DNA of 64,000 nucleotides from Rhizobium etli_C (GTDB lineage: Bacteria > Pseudomonadota > Alphaproteobacteria > Rhizobiales > Rhizobiaceae). Shown here one piece after another: positions 34,707 through 44,074 of this stretch (its first letter is position 1; every line of letters starts with the position of its first letter). Under the pieces are notes generated by a model. That model was not told the origin of the DNA and ran no database searches. It saw nothing but the letters and a program-made list of their open reading frames with translations. The translations under genes and the position numbers were made by a program. Location of the stretch: NCBI RefSeq assembly GCF_014198605.1, contig NZ_JACIHU010000005.1. One strand, given 5' to 3'.

Positions 34707-35162
34707 ATGCTGGCGAAGATCATCGCCGAACTCGGTCCGTGGAGCTGGTGGGTTGTTGGCCTGGTTCTGCTCGCCGCGGAAATGATCGTGCCCGGCTTCT
34801 TCCTGGTGTGGATCGGCCTCGCCGCCTTGATCGTCGGCGCACTGTCGCTGCTGTTCTGGGACAGCGCTTTCTGGGTCTGGGAGCTGCAGGCGATCCTTTT
34901 TGCCCTGCTCGCCGTTGCCACGACCTTTGCCGGCCGTCGGCTGATGCTGCGCAATGCCGCCACCGACGAGCCCTTCCTCAATCAGCGCGGCGCGAGCCTC
35001 GTCGGCCGTACCGCGACGCTGCACGAGCCGATCCGCGAAGGCCGCGGCCGCATCCGTCTCGATGATACGCTGTGGCAGGTGATGGGGCCTGATCTGCCCG
35101 TCGGCACGCAGGTCAAGGTCGTGGCGAGCAACGGCCGCGACCTCACGGTCGAACCCATCTAA
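34707..35162 (+). CDS. NfeD-family membrane protein
   Basis: The 151-residue protein has three or four membrane segments (WWVVGLVLLAAEMIVPGFFL, IGLAALIVGALSLLFW, LQAILFALLAVATTFAG) and a C-terminal OB-fold with SLVGRTATLHEPIREGRGRI and VGTQVKVVASNG. This is the short NfeD1b-like type without the N-terminal protease domain. It is the standard partner of the upstream stomatin-like gene and surely cotranscribed with it. Confidence 0.93.
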   Translation: MLAKIIAELGPWSWWVVGLVLLAAEMIVPGFFLVWIGLAALIVGALSLLFWDSAFWVWELQAILFALLAVATTFAGRRLMLRNAATDEPFLNQRGASLVGRTATLHEPIREGRGRIRLDDTLWQVMGPDLPVGTQVKVVASNGRDLTVEPI

Positions 35163-35176
35163 TCAAACAATGCTGA

Positions 35177-36172
35177 TCAGGCGACGCCGATCCGCAGCAG
35201 GTCATGGAAATGCACCAGCCCGACCGGGCGGCTGTCGTCGTCGACGACGATCAGCGCGCCGATGCTGTGCTGATTGAGCAGCGCGAGGGCAGCGGTCGCC
35301 AGAATCGTCGGCTTCACCGTCTTCGGCGTCTTCGTCATGATGTCGTCGACGGCAAGCTCGGCGAGATTGCGCGTCAGGTTGCGCGCCATATCGCCTTCGG
35401 TGACGATGCCGCAGAGCCGCCCCTCCTCGTCGAGCACGCCGACGCAGCCGAAATGCTTGCGCGACAGCACCGTGATCGCTTCCGGCATCGGCGTGCCCTT
35501 GGCAACGAGCGGCAACCGCTCGCCGGTATGCATGATGTCGGCGACATGTGTCAGGCTGGCGCCGAGCTTGCCGCCGGGATGGAAGACGTGGAAATCCGTG
35601 GCGGTAAAGCCGCGCGCCTCCAGAAGCGCCACTGCCAAGGCATCGCCAAGCGCAAGCTGCATCAGCGTCGAGGTCGTCGGCGCCAGCCCGTTGGGGCAGG
35701 CTTCCTGTTCGTTCGGCACCAGAAGCACGATATCGGCAGCGGTCGCAAGCGAGGAGAGTTCGCCGCAGGTGAGCGCGATCAGCGGAATGGAAAAGCGCCG
35801 CGTGAAGGAAATAATGCTCTTGAGCTCGGCGCTCTCGCCGCCTTTGGAAATCGCCAGCACGACGTCGTCGCGCGCGATCATGCCGAGATCGCCGTGATTG
35901 GCTTCGGCCGCATGCACGAAGAAGGCAGGCGTCCCGGTCGACGCAAAGGTCGCCGCCAGCTTGGCGCCGATATGGCCGCTTTTGCCGACGCCGGTGACGA
36001 TCACCCGGCCGGAGATATCGCCAATGACTTCGATCGCGCGGGTGAACGGGCCGGCCAATCCATTGTCCAAGGCCTGTTCGAGCGCTTCGAGACCGCGTTT
36101 TTCGATTTCAATCGTGCGTTTTGCTGATTCGAGCACGCCGTTTTCGACCAGTTTTATCGCTCTTCTGTTCAT
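35177..36172 (-). CDS. kdsD: Arabinose-5-phosphate isomerase (KpsF/GutQ family)
   Basis: The enzyme converts ribulose 5-phosphate to arabinose 5-phosphate, precursor of KDO in lipopolysaccharide. The 331-residue protein has an SIS sugar-isomerase domain at about residues 40-175 (GRVIVTGVGKSGHIGAKLAA, TSTLMQLALGDALAVALLEA) and two CBS domains from about 205 to the end (HTGERLPLVAKGTPMPEAI, DDIMTKTPKTVKPTI). The HPGGKLGA segment before the CBS pair is diagnostic. Convergent with nfeD and divergent from the beta-barrel gene. Confidence 0.95.
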   Translation of the reverse strand: MNRRAIKLVENGVLESAKRTIEIEKRGLEALEQALDNGLAGPFTRAIEVIGDISGRVIVTGVGKSGHIGAKLAATFASTGTPAFFVHAAEANHGDLGMIARDDVVLAISKGGESAELKSIISFTRRFSIPLIALTCGELSSLATAADIVLLVPNEQEACPNGLAPTTSTLMQLALGDALAVALLEARGFTATDFHVFHPGGKLGASLTHVADIMHTGERLPLVAKGTPMPEAITVLSRKHFGCVGVLDEEGRLCGIVTEGDMARNLTRNLAELAVDDIMTKTPKTVKPTILATAALALLNQHSIGALIVVDDDSRPVGLVHFHDLLRIGVA

Positions 36173-36297
36173 GGACTTGCGTTAGACCTTTTCACTTTCC
36201 AAGTCCACCCCGGCCTCTTTCCGAATTGTGAACGGCGCCCGCCGACGGCAACGAATGATTAACCACGAGGCTTTACCTTTGGGTAAGAACCGAAAGC

Positions 36298-37842
36298 ATG
36301 TCAGGCGCGAATTGCATGGGCCAGCCAGATCAGACGAGCAGTGTGATGCCGCTCCGCGCCATGAGCCGTGCCGTCTCTCTTGCTGCGTTCGGCAGTCTGC
36401 TGCTTGGCCAGGTAGCCTTTGCACAATCCACCTCACAGCAGCCGGCAAGCAGCGGCTCCGCGGCCTCTCAGGACAATCGCACCACCTACAACGCCGCATC
36501 CACCGCTGACGAGAGCGACGACGGCGCCATTCCCGCGGCGAACGGCACGACCGCGAACGCGGATGACGCTTCGCAGAGGCCCGCCATACCGGATGCGCAA
36601 TCCGGCGACGACATTACCGGCTCCATCCTCGACGAGGACATCCGCCGGCTGAACACCCGCGAAGCACCGGTCGACGAAACGCCGCGCCGCCGGGCTGCCG
36701 AAAGTGCGTCGACCGCGGAGACGCCGGGCATTCCGCTCGGCACTTTCGTGCTCCGTCCGAGCGTCACCCAGAGCATCAACACCGAGACCACCAAGGACGG
36801 CAACACCAGGCAGCGGCGCGCTTTCCTCGAAACCGATGCGGCCGCGACGCTGACCTCCGACTGGGGCCGCCACCAGCTGAGCGTCACCTCGGAAGGCGCC
36901 TGGCAGAGGAATATCAGCGGCGAAGGCGAAGAGCAGCCTTCCTTCAAGATCAACGGTGATCTCAGGCTGGATCTTCCCCAGGATACGGTCGCGCACCTCA
37001 CCGCCGGGTATAACTTCTACCGCGAAGATACGGACGATCCCGACGCGATCGCCAATGCAACGCAGCAATCCGATGTGCAGGAGTTTTCGGCCGGGGCCTC
37101 CGTCCAACGCGATTTCGGCATCCTGCGCGGCACGACAGCGCTGGCGCTCACCCGTTCGATCTATTCCGACGCCACGCTGGCCAGCGGCGCGACCGTCGCG
37201 CTCAGCGACCGCAATCAGACGACGGGTACGTTGCGCGGCCGCGTCGGCTACGAGCTGTCGCCCGCCCTCATCCCCTTCATTGAGGCGACGATCGGCCGGA
37301 CCCTCTATGACGAGACGCGCGATTCCGCCGGTTACGAACGTTCCGGCCATAGTTACGGCGTCAAGGCAGGCGTCGAGGTCGATCTCGGCGAAAAGCTGAA
37401 GGGTGAAGTCGGTGTCGGCTACGAGATGGCGGATTTCGAAGACAGCCGGCTGTCGTCGATCGATACCGCTACCCTCGATGCAAGCCTGCTCTGGTCGCCG
37501 ATCCGCGGCACCGATGTCAATTTCGACCTGCAGACGAGCATCCAGCCCTCGACCACGGCGGGCGAAAGCGGCTACGTCTCGCACGCCTTGACCACGACGG
37601 TCACCCACCAGCTGCGCGACAATCTGGTCGGCACGATGATCGGCGGGGTGACCTGGCGCGATTATCCCACTGACAGCACCATCAACGACGAGCTCGTCTA
37701 TACCGCGGCGACCGGGCTGACCTGGAACATCAACCGCTATCTCGATCTGACCAGCACGCTCGGCTATGAGCTGACCACGCGCAAGGACGGCGACGACTCG
37801 CAGCAATTCCGCGCCGGCGTCGGCCTGAAGCTCAAACGCTAG
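36298..37842 (+). CDS. Outer-membrane beta-barrel protein
   Basis: The 514-residue precursor has a signal peptide (AVSLAAFGSLLLGQVAFAQ). A 100-residue acidic, low-complexity stretch follows, then about 370 residues of alternating amphipathic strands with aromatic ends (YNFYREDTDD, GRTLYDETRDSAGYERSG, VGYELSPALIPFIEATIG), finishing in the barrel-type RAGVGLKLKR. This resembles the DUF2320/BBP2-type barrels of alphaproteobacteria, often near envelope or polysaccharide genes. ATG 36298 is open to good sequence; later methionines at residue 17 or 22 could also start the signal peptide. Its stop lies inside the palindromic element that follows. Confidence 0.8.
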   Translation: MSGANCMGQPDQTSSVMPLRAMSRAVSLAAFGSLLLGQVAFAQSTSQQPASSGSAASQDNRTTYNAASTADESDDGAIPAANGTTANADDASQRPAIPDAQSGDDITGSILDEDIRRLNTREAPVDETPRRRAAESASTAETPGIPLGTFVLRPSVTQSINTETTKDGNTRQRRAFLETDAAATLTSDWGRHQLSVTSEGAWQRNISGEGEEQPSFKINGDLRLDLPQDTVAHLTAGYNFYREDTDDPDAIANATQQSDVQEFSAGASVQRDFGILRGTTALALTRSIYSDATLASGATVALSDRNQTTGTLRGRVGYELSPALIPFIEATIGRTLYDETRDSAGYERSGHSYGVKAGVEVDLGEKLKGEVGVGYEMADFEDSRLSSIDTATLDASLLWSPIRGTDVNFDLQTSIQPSTTAGESGYVSHALTTTVTHQLRDNLVGTMIGGVTWRDYPTDSTINDELVYTAATGLTWNINRYLDLTSTLGYELTTRKDGDDSQQFRAGVGLKLKR

Positions 37843-37954
37843 AGCATGATGCCGAAAAGTGTGAGCGGTTTTCGGGCGACATCATGCTCTAACTCTTTAA
37901 TTTAGAACAGGATTCAGATTTAAGGCCGACCCGGCCTTAAATCATCCTGTTCTA
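37841..37954. repeat. RIME-like two-palindrome intergenic element, copy B
   Basis: Two palindromes stand in tandem. The first (37841-37890) has outer arms AGAGCATGATG and CATCATGCTCT and inner arms CCGAAAA and TTTTCGG with a four-base bulge GCGA. The second (37903-37954) has outer arms TAGAACAGGAT and ATCCTGTTCTA and inner arms ATTTAAGGCCG and CGGCCTTAAAT. Two consecutive large palindromes are the hallmark of the rhizobial RIME1 element. It starts at the stop codon of the beta-barrel gene and could double as its terminator. Confidence 0.75.
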
Positions 37955-38027
37955 GCGCAGCGGTACCTGCCCCAGACCACACGCAAAAGCGTCTTCCGAA
38001 ATTGCTCCGAAGTGATCTGCCGCCGGC

Positions 38028-38879
38028 TCAGGCTGATGCTATCAGATTCTGCAGGATACCGATGATGCGACGGTGCTGATGGGCGTGACGTGTGCGGATG
38101 CTGGTTGCGGCATAGACCGTCTGTTGAATGGGTGGAGCGTCCTCTACCGGGAAAGCGACACCCTCCTTGGCAAGTCGCGCGGCGCTGCTTTTCATGAGGT
38201 AGGCAGCGCCCCCCATCGTCGTCAGCAAACCGGTGATGGCGGTGTTCTGCCCCGACGCCAGCGGTGCTGCCGACAGATGCGGCAAAGCCAATCTGTGGGC
38301 ACGGTCGAAGGCCGGTGAATAGATGGCCTGGATATAGGTTTCGGGTCGAAGTGCGTCGACGGTGCAGGCGACGGTGCTGACCAGATTATATGTCATTTCC
38401 CCGATTCTTTCATAGTAAAGGTCGGGCAGATAGTGCGGCGTATAGAGAATGGCCAGATCGAGATCTCCAGCTGCGAGGTCTCGGTTCATCTGGATCGAGT
38501 AGTCCGCTTCCACGTAGATCGATGTCGCAGGCAGCTCGGCGCGGACCGCAGAAAGCCAGCGTCCGGCAAAGATTTCGGCAAGGTCGTGCTGAATGCCGAG
38601 CCGCATGGATCGCTCATAGGCGCCCGCATTCTCGACCGCCCGAGTTGCTTCATGCCACTGGTATTGCAGGGCTTTCGCATGATCGAGGAAACGCAGGCCC
38701 GACGCCGTCGGTGCGGTGCCGCCCTTGATGCGAGTGAAGAGCTTTCGGCTGAACTGCGCCTCCAGCGCCTTGACGCGATGGGAAACGGTTGATTGCGTGA
38801 TGTTCAACCGCTCCGCCGTGCGGTTGAAGCTGCGGGTTTCCATCAGGTCGAGAAAAGTCTCGATAAGATCAATCTGCAT
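38028..38879 (-). CDS. LysR-family regulator of the adjacent demethylation locus
   Basis: The 283-residue protein begins with a standard LysR helix-turn-helix (IETFLDLMETRSFNRTAERL with recognition helix ITQSTVSHRVKALEAQFSRK). The effector domain follows from about residue 90. It is divergent from the first flavoprotein gene with a good T-N11-A dyad between, so it very likely controls the three following catabolic genes. The open frame extends far beyond 38879 on this strand, but that part is antisense to the flavoprotein gene. Confidence 0.93.
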   Translation of the reverse strand: MQIDLIETFLDLMETRSFNRTAERLNITQSTVSHRVKALEAQFSRKLFTRIKGGTAPTASGLRFLDHAKALQYQWHEATRAVENAGAYERSMRLGIQHDLAEIFAGRWLSAVRAELPATSIYVEADYSIQMNRDLAAGDLDLAILYTPHYLPDLYYERIGEMTYNLVSTVACTVDALRPETYIQAIYSPAFDRAHRLALPHLSAAPLASGQNTAITGLLTTMGGAAYLMKSSAARLAKEGVAFPVEDAPPIQQTVYAATSIRTRHAHQHRRIIGILQNLIASA

Positions 38880-38923
38880 GTTCTTTCCTGGCGCACTGGG
38901 CGAGGGTAACCTGGCACTATCTA

Positions 38924-38938
38924 ATCGAATTCTTCGAT
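38924..38938. promoter_or_regulatory. LysR box (T-N11-A dyad) in the divergent promoter
   Basis: ATCGAATTCTTCGAT is a 15-base dyad of the form ATC-N9-GAT, the classical LysR recognition pattern, 45 bases upstream of the regulator start and about 74 before the flavoprotein start. Confidence 0.6.
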
Positions 38939-39011
38939 CAATAAAGCAAGTTCCCTCCGCTTGATGCCGTTCCCGTTCGTTGCCACACTTCCCTTCGAAC
39001 GAGGAGCAGCC

Positions 39012-41462
39012 ATGTCGAATTTGCCATCTCACGCGCGCGTTGTGATCATCGGGGGAGGTGCTGTCGGCGTTTCCGCACTCTATCATCTGGCCATGGCGGG
39101 CTGGACCGACGCAGTGCTTCTGGAAAAAAACGAATTGACGGCTGGATCGACTTGGCATGCGGCGGGCAATGTGCCGACGTTTTCTTCCTCCTGGTCGATC
39201 ATGAACATGCAGCGCTATTCGGCCTCGCTCTATCGCGAGCTGGGCGCTCAGGTCGACTATCCGATGAATTACCACGTGACCGGCTCGATCCGGCTCGGCC
39301 ACTCGAACGAGCGGCTGCAGGAATTCAAGCGTGTGGTCGGCATGGGACGTTACCAGGGCATGGATCTCGACATCCTGTCGCCCGAACAGATCAAGTCGAA
39401 ATATCCTTTTGTCGAGACCCATGACCTCATCGGCGCGCTCCACGATCCGTATGACGGCGACATCGATCCGGCGCAACTGACCCAGGCCTTGGCAAAGGGC
39501 GCTCGCGACCTGGGGGCGAGGATCTTCCGCTTCTGCCCCGCAACCGGTGCGCGCCGGGAAAACAACGAATGGATCGTTTCCACCCCGGAGGGTGATATCC
39601 GCTGCGAATATGTCGTCAATGCCGCCGGCTATTACGCCCGCGAAGTCGGCAAATGGTTCGGCCGCGAGGTGCCGATGATGGTGATGAGCCATCAGTACAT
39701 GCTGTTCGAGGAAATTCCTGAACTTGCCGCCTGGTCGAAGGAGATAGGCCACAAGCTACCGCTGCTGCGAGACGTCGATAGTTCCTATTATCTGCGGCAG
39801 GAAAAGACCGGAATGAACCTCGGTCCCTATGAGCGCAATTGCAAGGCGCATTGGCTGACGCCCGACGATCCGATGCCGGAGGATTTCTCCTTCCAGCTTT
39901 TCCCCGACGATCTCGAGCGGCTGGAATGGTATCTAAATGACGCAGTCGAGCGCGTGCCGATCCTCGGCACTGCCGGTCTGTCGCGCATGATCAACGGGCC
40001 TATCCCCTATACGCCGGATGGCAATCCGCTGATCGGGCCGATGCCGGGCGTGCCGAATGCGTTTGAGGCCTGCGTCTTCACTTTCGGCATCTGCCAGGCG
40101 GGCGGTGCCGGCAAGGTGCTGGCCGAATGGCTGACCGAAGGGCAGACCGAATGGGACATGTGGTCCTGCGACCCGCGTCGCTATACACGCTTTGCTTCCG
40201 AGCAGGATTACTGCGTCGCCAAGGGCATGGAAGTGTACGGCCACGAATATGCGATGCACTTCCCGAAACACGCCTGGCCTGCCGGCCGCAACAGGAAACT
40301 TTCGCCGATCCATGATCGGATGGCGGCGCTTGGTGCGCAATTCAAGCCCTATAATGGCTGGGAGCGCGCCAACTGGTACGCCAAATCAGGCGATGACACG
40401 TCAGAACAATCAACGCAGACCTGGAATCGGGCGGGGCCGTGGCAGAAACGGATCGAGGAGGAATGCCTGGCCGTGCGTGATGCTGCGGGCATTCTCGATC
40501 TGCCGGGCTTTTCTCGCTACCGCCTGCAGGGTGAGGGCGCGCGCGACTGGCTGCTCGCCCTGATCACCGGCAAGGTGCCGAAACCCGGCCGCATCGGACT
40601 TGCCTATTTTGCCGACGACAAGGGCCGTATCGTCACCGAAATGTCGGTCATGGCGCTGGAAGAGAATCTTTTCTTCCTGACCACCGCAGCGGCAGCGCAG
40701 TGGCACGATTTCGCTTGGTTGCAGAAGCATCGGCCGCAAGACGCGAGCTTCACGCTCGACGACGTGACGGACGACCTGGCCTGCCAGATACTGTCAGGGC
40801 CGCGATCGCGTGCCATCCTCGCAGAAATCACGGATGCCGATCTTTCCAGGCCGTGGCTGACGCACCAGTCCTGCCAGATAGCCGGCCGCCGGCTGCAATT
40901 GGTGCGCGTTTCCTTCGTCGGCGAGCTTGGCTGGGAGCTTCACACGAAGGTGGACGACACGGCCACGGTCTTCGACGCGGTCTGGGCTGCAGGCGGGAAG
41001 CATGGCCTGCAGCCATTCGGCATGGAAGCACTCGACAGCCTGCGTATCGAGAAGGGCTACCGCGCCTGGAAGGGCGACCTTTCGACCGATTACACCATAT
41101 TGCAGGGCGGGCTGGAGCGTTTCGTCGACTGGGCGAAACCCGATTTCAAGGGCAAGGCGGCGCTCGAGCGCGAGAAGCAGCAAGGTGTGACGAAGCGTTT
41201 CGTCACATTGGCCGTCGATGCCGGCGAATGTGACGCCCCCTATATGTCGACGCTCTGGCGCGACTGTCAGTTGGTCGGAGAGACAACGTCGGGCAACTGG
41301 GGCTACCGCGTCGGCAAATCCATGGCGCTCGGCATGCTGCGGTCGGATCTGGCGATGCCGGGCACGGAGCTGGAGGTTGAAATCTTCGGCGACCGGTTCA
41401 AGGCCGTCGTCCAGCCCGACCGGCCGTTATGGGATCCAGAAAACGAGAGGCTGCGAGCATGA
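39012..41462 (+). CDS. Dimethylglycine/sarcosine dehydrogenase-like flavoprotein with GcvT domain (first copy)
   Basis: The 816-residue protein has three parts. An N-terminal DAO-type FAD domain begins VVIIGGGAVGVSALYHL; His49 in STWHAAGN matches the residue that covalently holds FAD in dimethylglycine dehydrogenase. A short linking domain lies near residues 370-430. A GcvT-like aminomethyltransferase pair follows from about 440 (GILDLPGFSRYRLQGEGA, FVGELGWELHTKV). Such enzymes oxidise N-methyl groups and hand the one-carbon unit to tetrahydrofolate. A GAGGAG site precedes ATG 39012. The stop overlaps the start of a paralogous gene (ATGA). Confidence 0.9.
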   Translation: MSNLPSHARVVIIGGGAVGVSALYHLAMAGWTDAVLLEKNELTAGSTWHAAGNVPTFSSSWSIMNMQRYSASLYRELGAQVDYPMNYHVTGSIRLGHSNERLQEFKRVVGMGRYQGMDLDILSPEQIKSKYPFVETHDLIGALHDPYDGDIDPAQLTQALAKGARDLGARIFRFCPATGARRENNEWIVSTPEGDIRCEYVVNAAGYYAREVGKWFGREVPMMVMSHQYMLFEEIPELAAWSKEIGHKLPLLRDVDSSYYLRQEKTGMNLGPYERNCKAHWLTPDDPMPEDFSFQLFPDDLERLEWYLNDAVERVPILGTAGLSRMINGPIPYTPDGNPLIGPMPGVPNAFEACVFTFGICQAGGAGKVLAEWLTEGQTEWDMWSCDPRRYTRFASEQDYCVAKGMEVYGHEYAMHFPKHAWPAGRNRKLSPIHDRMAALGAQFKPYNGWERANWYAKSGDDTSEQSTQTWNRAGPWQKRIEEECLAVRDAAGILDLPGFSRYRLQGEGARDWLLALITGKVPKPGRIGLAYFADDKGRIVTEMSVMALEENLFFLTTAAAAQWHDFAWLQKHRPQDASFTLDDVTDDLACQILSGPRSRAILAEITDADLSRPWLTHQSCQIAGRRLQLVRVSFVGELGWELHTKVDDTATVFDAVWAAGGKHGLQPFGMEALDSLRIEKGYRAWKGDLSTDYTILQGGLERFVDWAKPDFKGKAALEREKQQGVTKRFVTLAVDAGECDAPYMSTLWRDCQLVGETTSGNWGYRVGKSMALGMLRSDLAMPGTELEVEIFGDRFKAVVQPDRPLWDPENERLRA

Positions 41463-43912
41463 CGAAACCCATCCCCCAAAAGGCACGCGCGGTGATCATC
41501 GGCGGCGGGGTTTCAGGCTGTTCCATCGCCTATCATCTGGCCAAGCTTGGCTGGACCGATGTCGTACTGCTCGAACGCAAACAGCTTACCTCAGGCACCA
41601 CATGGCACGCGGCCGGCCTCATCGGTCAGCTCCGCGCCTCGCAAAACATGACGCGCCTCGCCAAATATTCCGCCGATCTCTACGTCAGGCTGGAGGCCGA
41701 AACCGGCATCGGCACCGGCATGCGCCAAAATGGCTCGATCACCGTTGCCTTGACCGAAGAGCGTAAGGAAGAGATCTACCGTCAGGCCTCGTTGGCCCGG
41801 GCTTTCAAAATCGACGTTCACGAGATTTCGCCGGAAGAGGCGAAGGCGCTTTACCCGCATCTCAACATCGGCGACATCAAGGCAGCGGTTCACCTGCCGC
41901 TCGACGGACAATGCGACCCGGCAAACATCGCCATGGCGCTCGCCAAGGGCGCTCGGCAGCACGGTGCAAACATCATCGAAGGCGTGAAGGTCATCGAGGT
42001 GCTTGCTAGGGAAGGCCGAGTCGTCGGCGTCGTCTGCGAGCAGGCCGGCGAGCGTTTCAGGATCGAGACGGAAAATGTCGTCAACGCCGCCGGCATGTGG
42101 GGCAGAGATCTCGCTCGGCAATCCGGCGTCACCTTGCCGCTGCATGCCTGCGAGCATTTCTACATCGTCACCGAGCCGGTTGGGGGGCTGAAGTCTCTGC
42201 CCGTGCTGCGTGTGCCGGACGAGTGTACCTATTACAAGGAAGATGCCGGAAAGATGCTCATTGGCGCCTTCGAACCGGTCGCCAAGCCCTGGCCGCCAGC
42301 GGGCGAGACGATCCGCGAAGACTTCTGCTTTGACCAACTGCCAGAGGATTTCGACCACTTCCAGCCGATCCTCGAAATGGCGATCAACCGGATGCCGATG
42401 CTGGAAACTGCCGGCATCCATACCTTCTTCAATGGACCGGAGAGCTTCACGCCCGACGATCGCTATTATCTGGGCGAGGCGCCGGAACTGAAAGGCTATT
42501 GGGTGGCGGCCGGATACAATTCGATCGGCATCGTATCGTCGGGTGGCGCCGGCATGGCGCTTGCCCAATGGATAAACGACGGCGAACCGCCCTTTGATCT
42601 CTGGGAAGTGGATATTCGCCGCGCCCAGCCCTTCCAGAAGAACCGGCTCTACCTGAGGGAGCGCGTCACGGAGACGCTCGGCCTGCTTTACGCCGACCAT
42701 TTCCCTTATCGGCAGATGGCGACCGCCCGCGGTGTACGCCGCTCGCCGATCCATGAGCAGCTTGCGGCGCGTGGCGCCGTATTCGGCGAAGTGGCCGGCT
42801 GGGAGCGTGCCAACTGGTTCGCCAGGGAAGGGCAAGAGCGGAAATACCAGTATAGCTGGCGGCGGCAGAACTGGTTTGAAAACCAGCGCGAGGAACATCT
42901 GGCAATCAGGACCGGCGTCGGTCTCTTCGACATGACCTCCTTTGGGAAAATCCGGGTCGAGGGGCGAGACGCCTGTCGCTTCCTGCAACGGCTCTGCGCG
43001 AACCAGATAGACGTGCCCGCCGGCCGTATCGTCTACACGCAGATGCTGAACCGTCGTGGCGGCATCGAAAGTGACCTCACCGCAACCCGCATGACCGAAA
43101 CCGCCTTCCTGCTCATTGTTCCCGGTGCGACACTGCAGCGTGATCTTGCCTGGCTGCGCAGGCACCTGGCCGATGAAAATGTCGTGGTTACCGATATGAC
43201 GGCGGCCGAAAGCGTGCTCTGCGTGATGGGTCCGAAGTCGCGTCAGCTGATGCAGAGGATCAGCCCTGACGATTTCTCCAACGACGCCCATCCCTTCGGC
43301 ACTGCGCGGGAAATCGAGAGCGGCATGGGACTGGCTCGCGCTCACCGCGTCACCTATGTCGGCGAGCTCGGCTGGGAGCTGTATGTCTCCACCGACCAAG
43401 CCGCCCACGTTTTTGAGGCGCTGGAACTGGCAGGCCTGGACCTCGGCCTGAAGCTTTGCGGCATCCACACGCTCGATAGCTGCCGCATCGAAAAGGCGTT
43501 CCGCCATTTCGGCCATGACATTACCGATGAGGATCATGTGCTGGAAGCAGGCCTCGGCTTCGCCGTCAAGACGGGCAAAGGCGAGTTCATCGGCCGCGAT
43601 GCCGTCTTGCGCAAGCAGGAAACGGGCGTTGATCGCCGGCTGGTGCAATTCAAGCTCACCGATCCTCAACCGTTGCTCTTTCACAACGAGGCAATCATCC
43701 GCGACGGAGAGATCGTCGGCACGATAACCTCCGGCAATTACGGCCATTTCCTCGGCGGTGCGATCGGGCTGGGTTACGTGCCCTGTGAGGGGGAGAGCGC
43801 GGCGGAAGTGCTGGGCTCATGTTACGAGATCGAGATTGCAGGAACGAGGGTGAGAGCCGAGCCATCGCTTGCGCCGATATATGATCCGAATGCCGCGAGG
43901 GTCCGGATGTGA
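41459..43912 (+). CDS. Dimethylglycine/sarcosine dehydrogenase-like flavoprotein with GcvT domain (second copy)
   Basis: The 817-residue product is a clear paralogue of the preceding one with the same order of domains: AVIIGGGVSGCSIAYHLAKL, FAD-linking His50 in GTTWHAAGL, linking domain, then GcvT-like domains (GLFDMTSFGKIRVEGRDACR, YVGELGWELYVSTDQAAH). Sequence between copies is far from identical, so they probably act on different substrates or successive demethylation steps, for example dimethylglycine then sarcosine. Translational coupling implies equal expression. The exact substrate cannot be set from sequence. Confidence 0.9.
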   Translation: MTKPIPQKARAVIIGGGVSGCSIAYHLAKLGWTDVVLLERKQLTSGTTWHAAGLIGQLRASQNMTRLAKYSADLYVRLEAETGIGTGMRQNGSITVALTEERKEEIYRQASLARAFKIDVHEISPEEAKALYPHLNIGDIKAAVHLPLDGQCDPANIAMALAKGARQHGANIIEGVKVIEVLAREGRVVGVVCEQAGERFRIETENVVNAAGMWGRDLARQSGVTLPLHACEHFYIVTEPVGGLKSLPVLRVPDECTYYKEDAGKMLIGAFEPVAKPWPPAGETIREDFCFDQLPEDFDHFQPILEMAINRMPMLETAGIHTFFNGPESFTPDDRYYLGEAPELKGYWVAAGYNSIGIVSSGGAGMALAQWINDGEPPFDLWEVDIRRAQPFQKNRLYLRERVTETLGLLYADHFPYRQMATARGVRRSPIHEQLAARGAVFGEVAGWERANWFAREGQERKYQYSWRRQNWFENQREEHLAIRTGVGLFDMTSFGKIRVEGRDACRFLQRLCANQIDVPAGRIVYTQMLNRRGGIESDLTATRMTETAFLLIVPGATLQRDLAWLRRHLADENVVVTDMTAAESVLCVMGPKSRQLMQRISPDDFSNDAHPFGTAREIESGMGLARAHRVTYVGELGWELYVSTDQAAHVFEALELAGLDLGLKLCGIHTLDSCRIEKAFRHFGHDITDEDHVLEAGLGFAVKTGKGEFIGRDAVLRKQETGVDRRLVQFKLTDPQPLLFHNEAIIRDGEIVGTITSGNYGHFLGGAIGLGYVPCEGESAAEVLGSCYEIEIAGTRVRAEPSLAPIYDPNAARVRM

Positions 43913-44074
43913 CGACGGACATATCGCTATTTGCCGCGGACATTCTTCTGTCACCTCGTGACACCTCGAGGGCACGATCGATAGCCATGCGAACTCATTG
44001 GCCGGCTTGGAAACTATCTGCGCTTTTTGTCCTTGCCCGTGCTGCGAAGAGTGCGACTTTCCGGAGACATTCCC

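Noticed and set aside
41591..43747. 718-codon frame opposite the second flavoprotein
   Set aside because: It is a codon-bias shadow of a clearly real gene and shows no recognisable motif.
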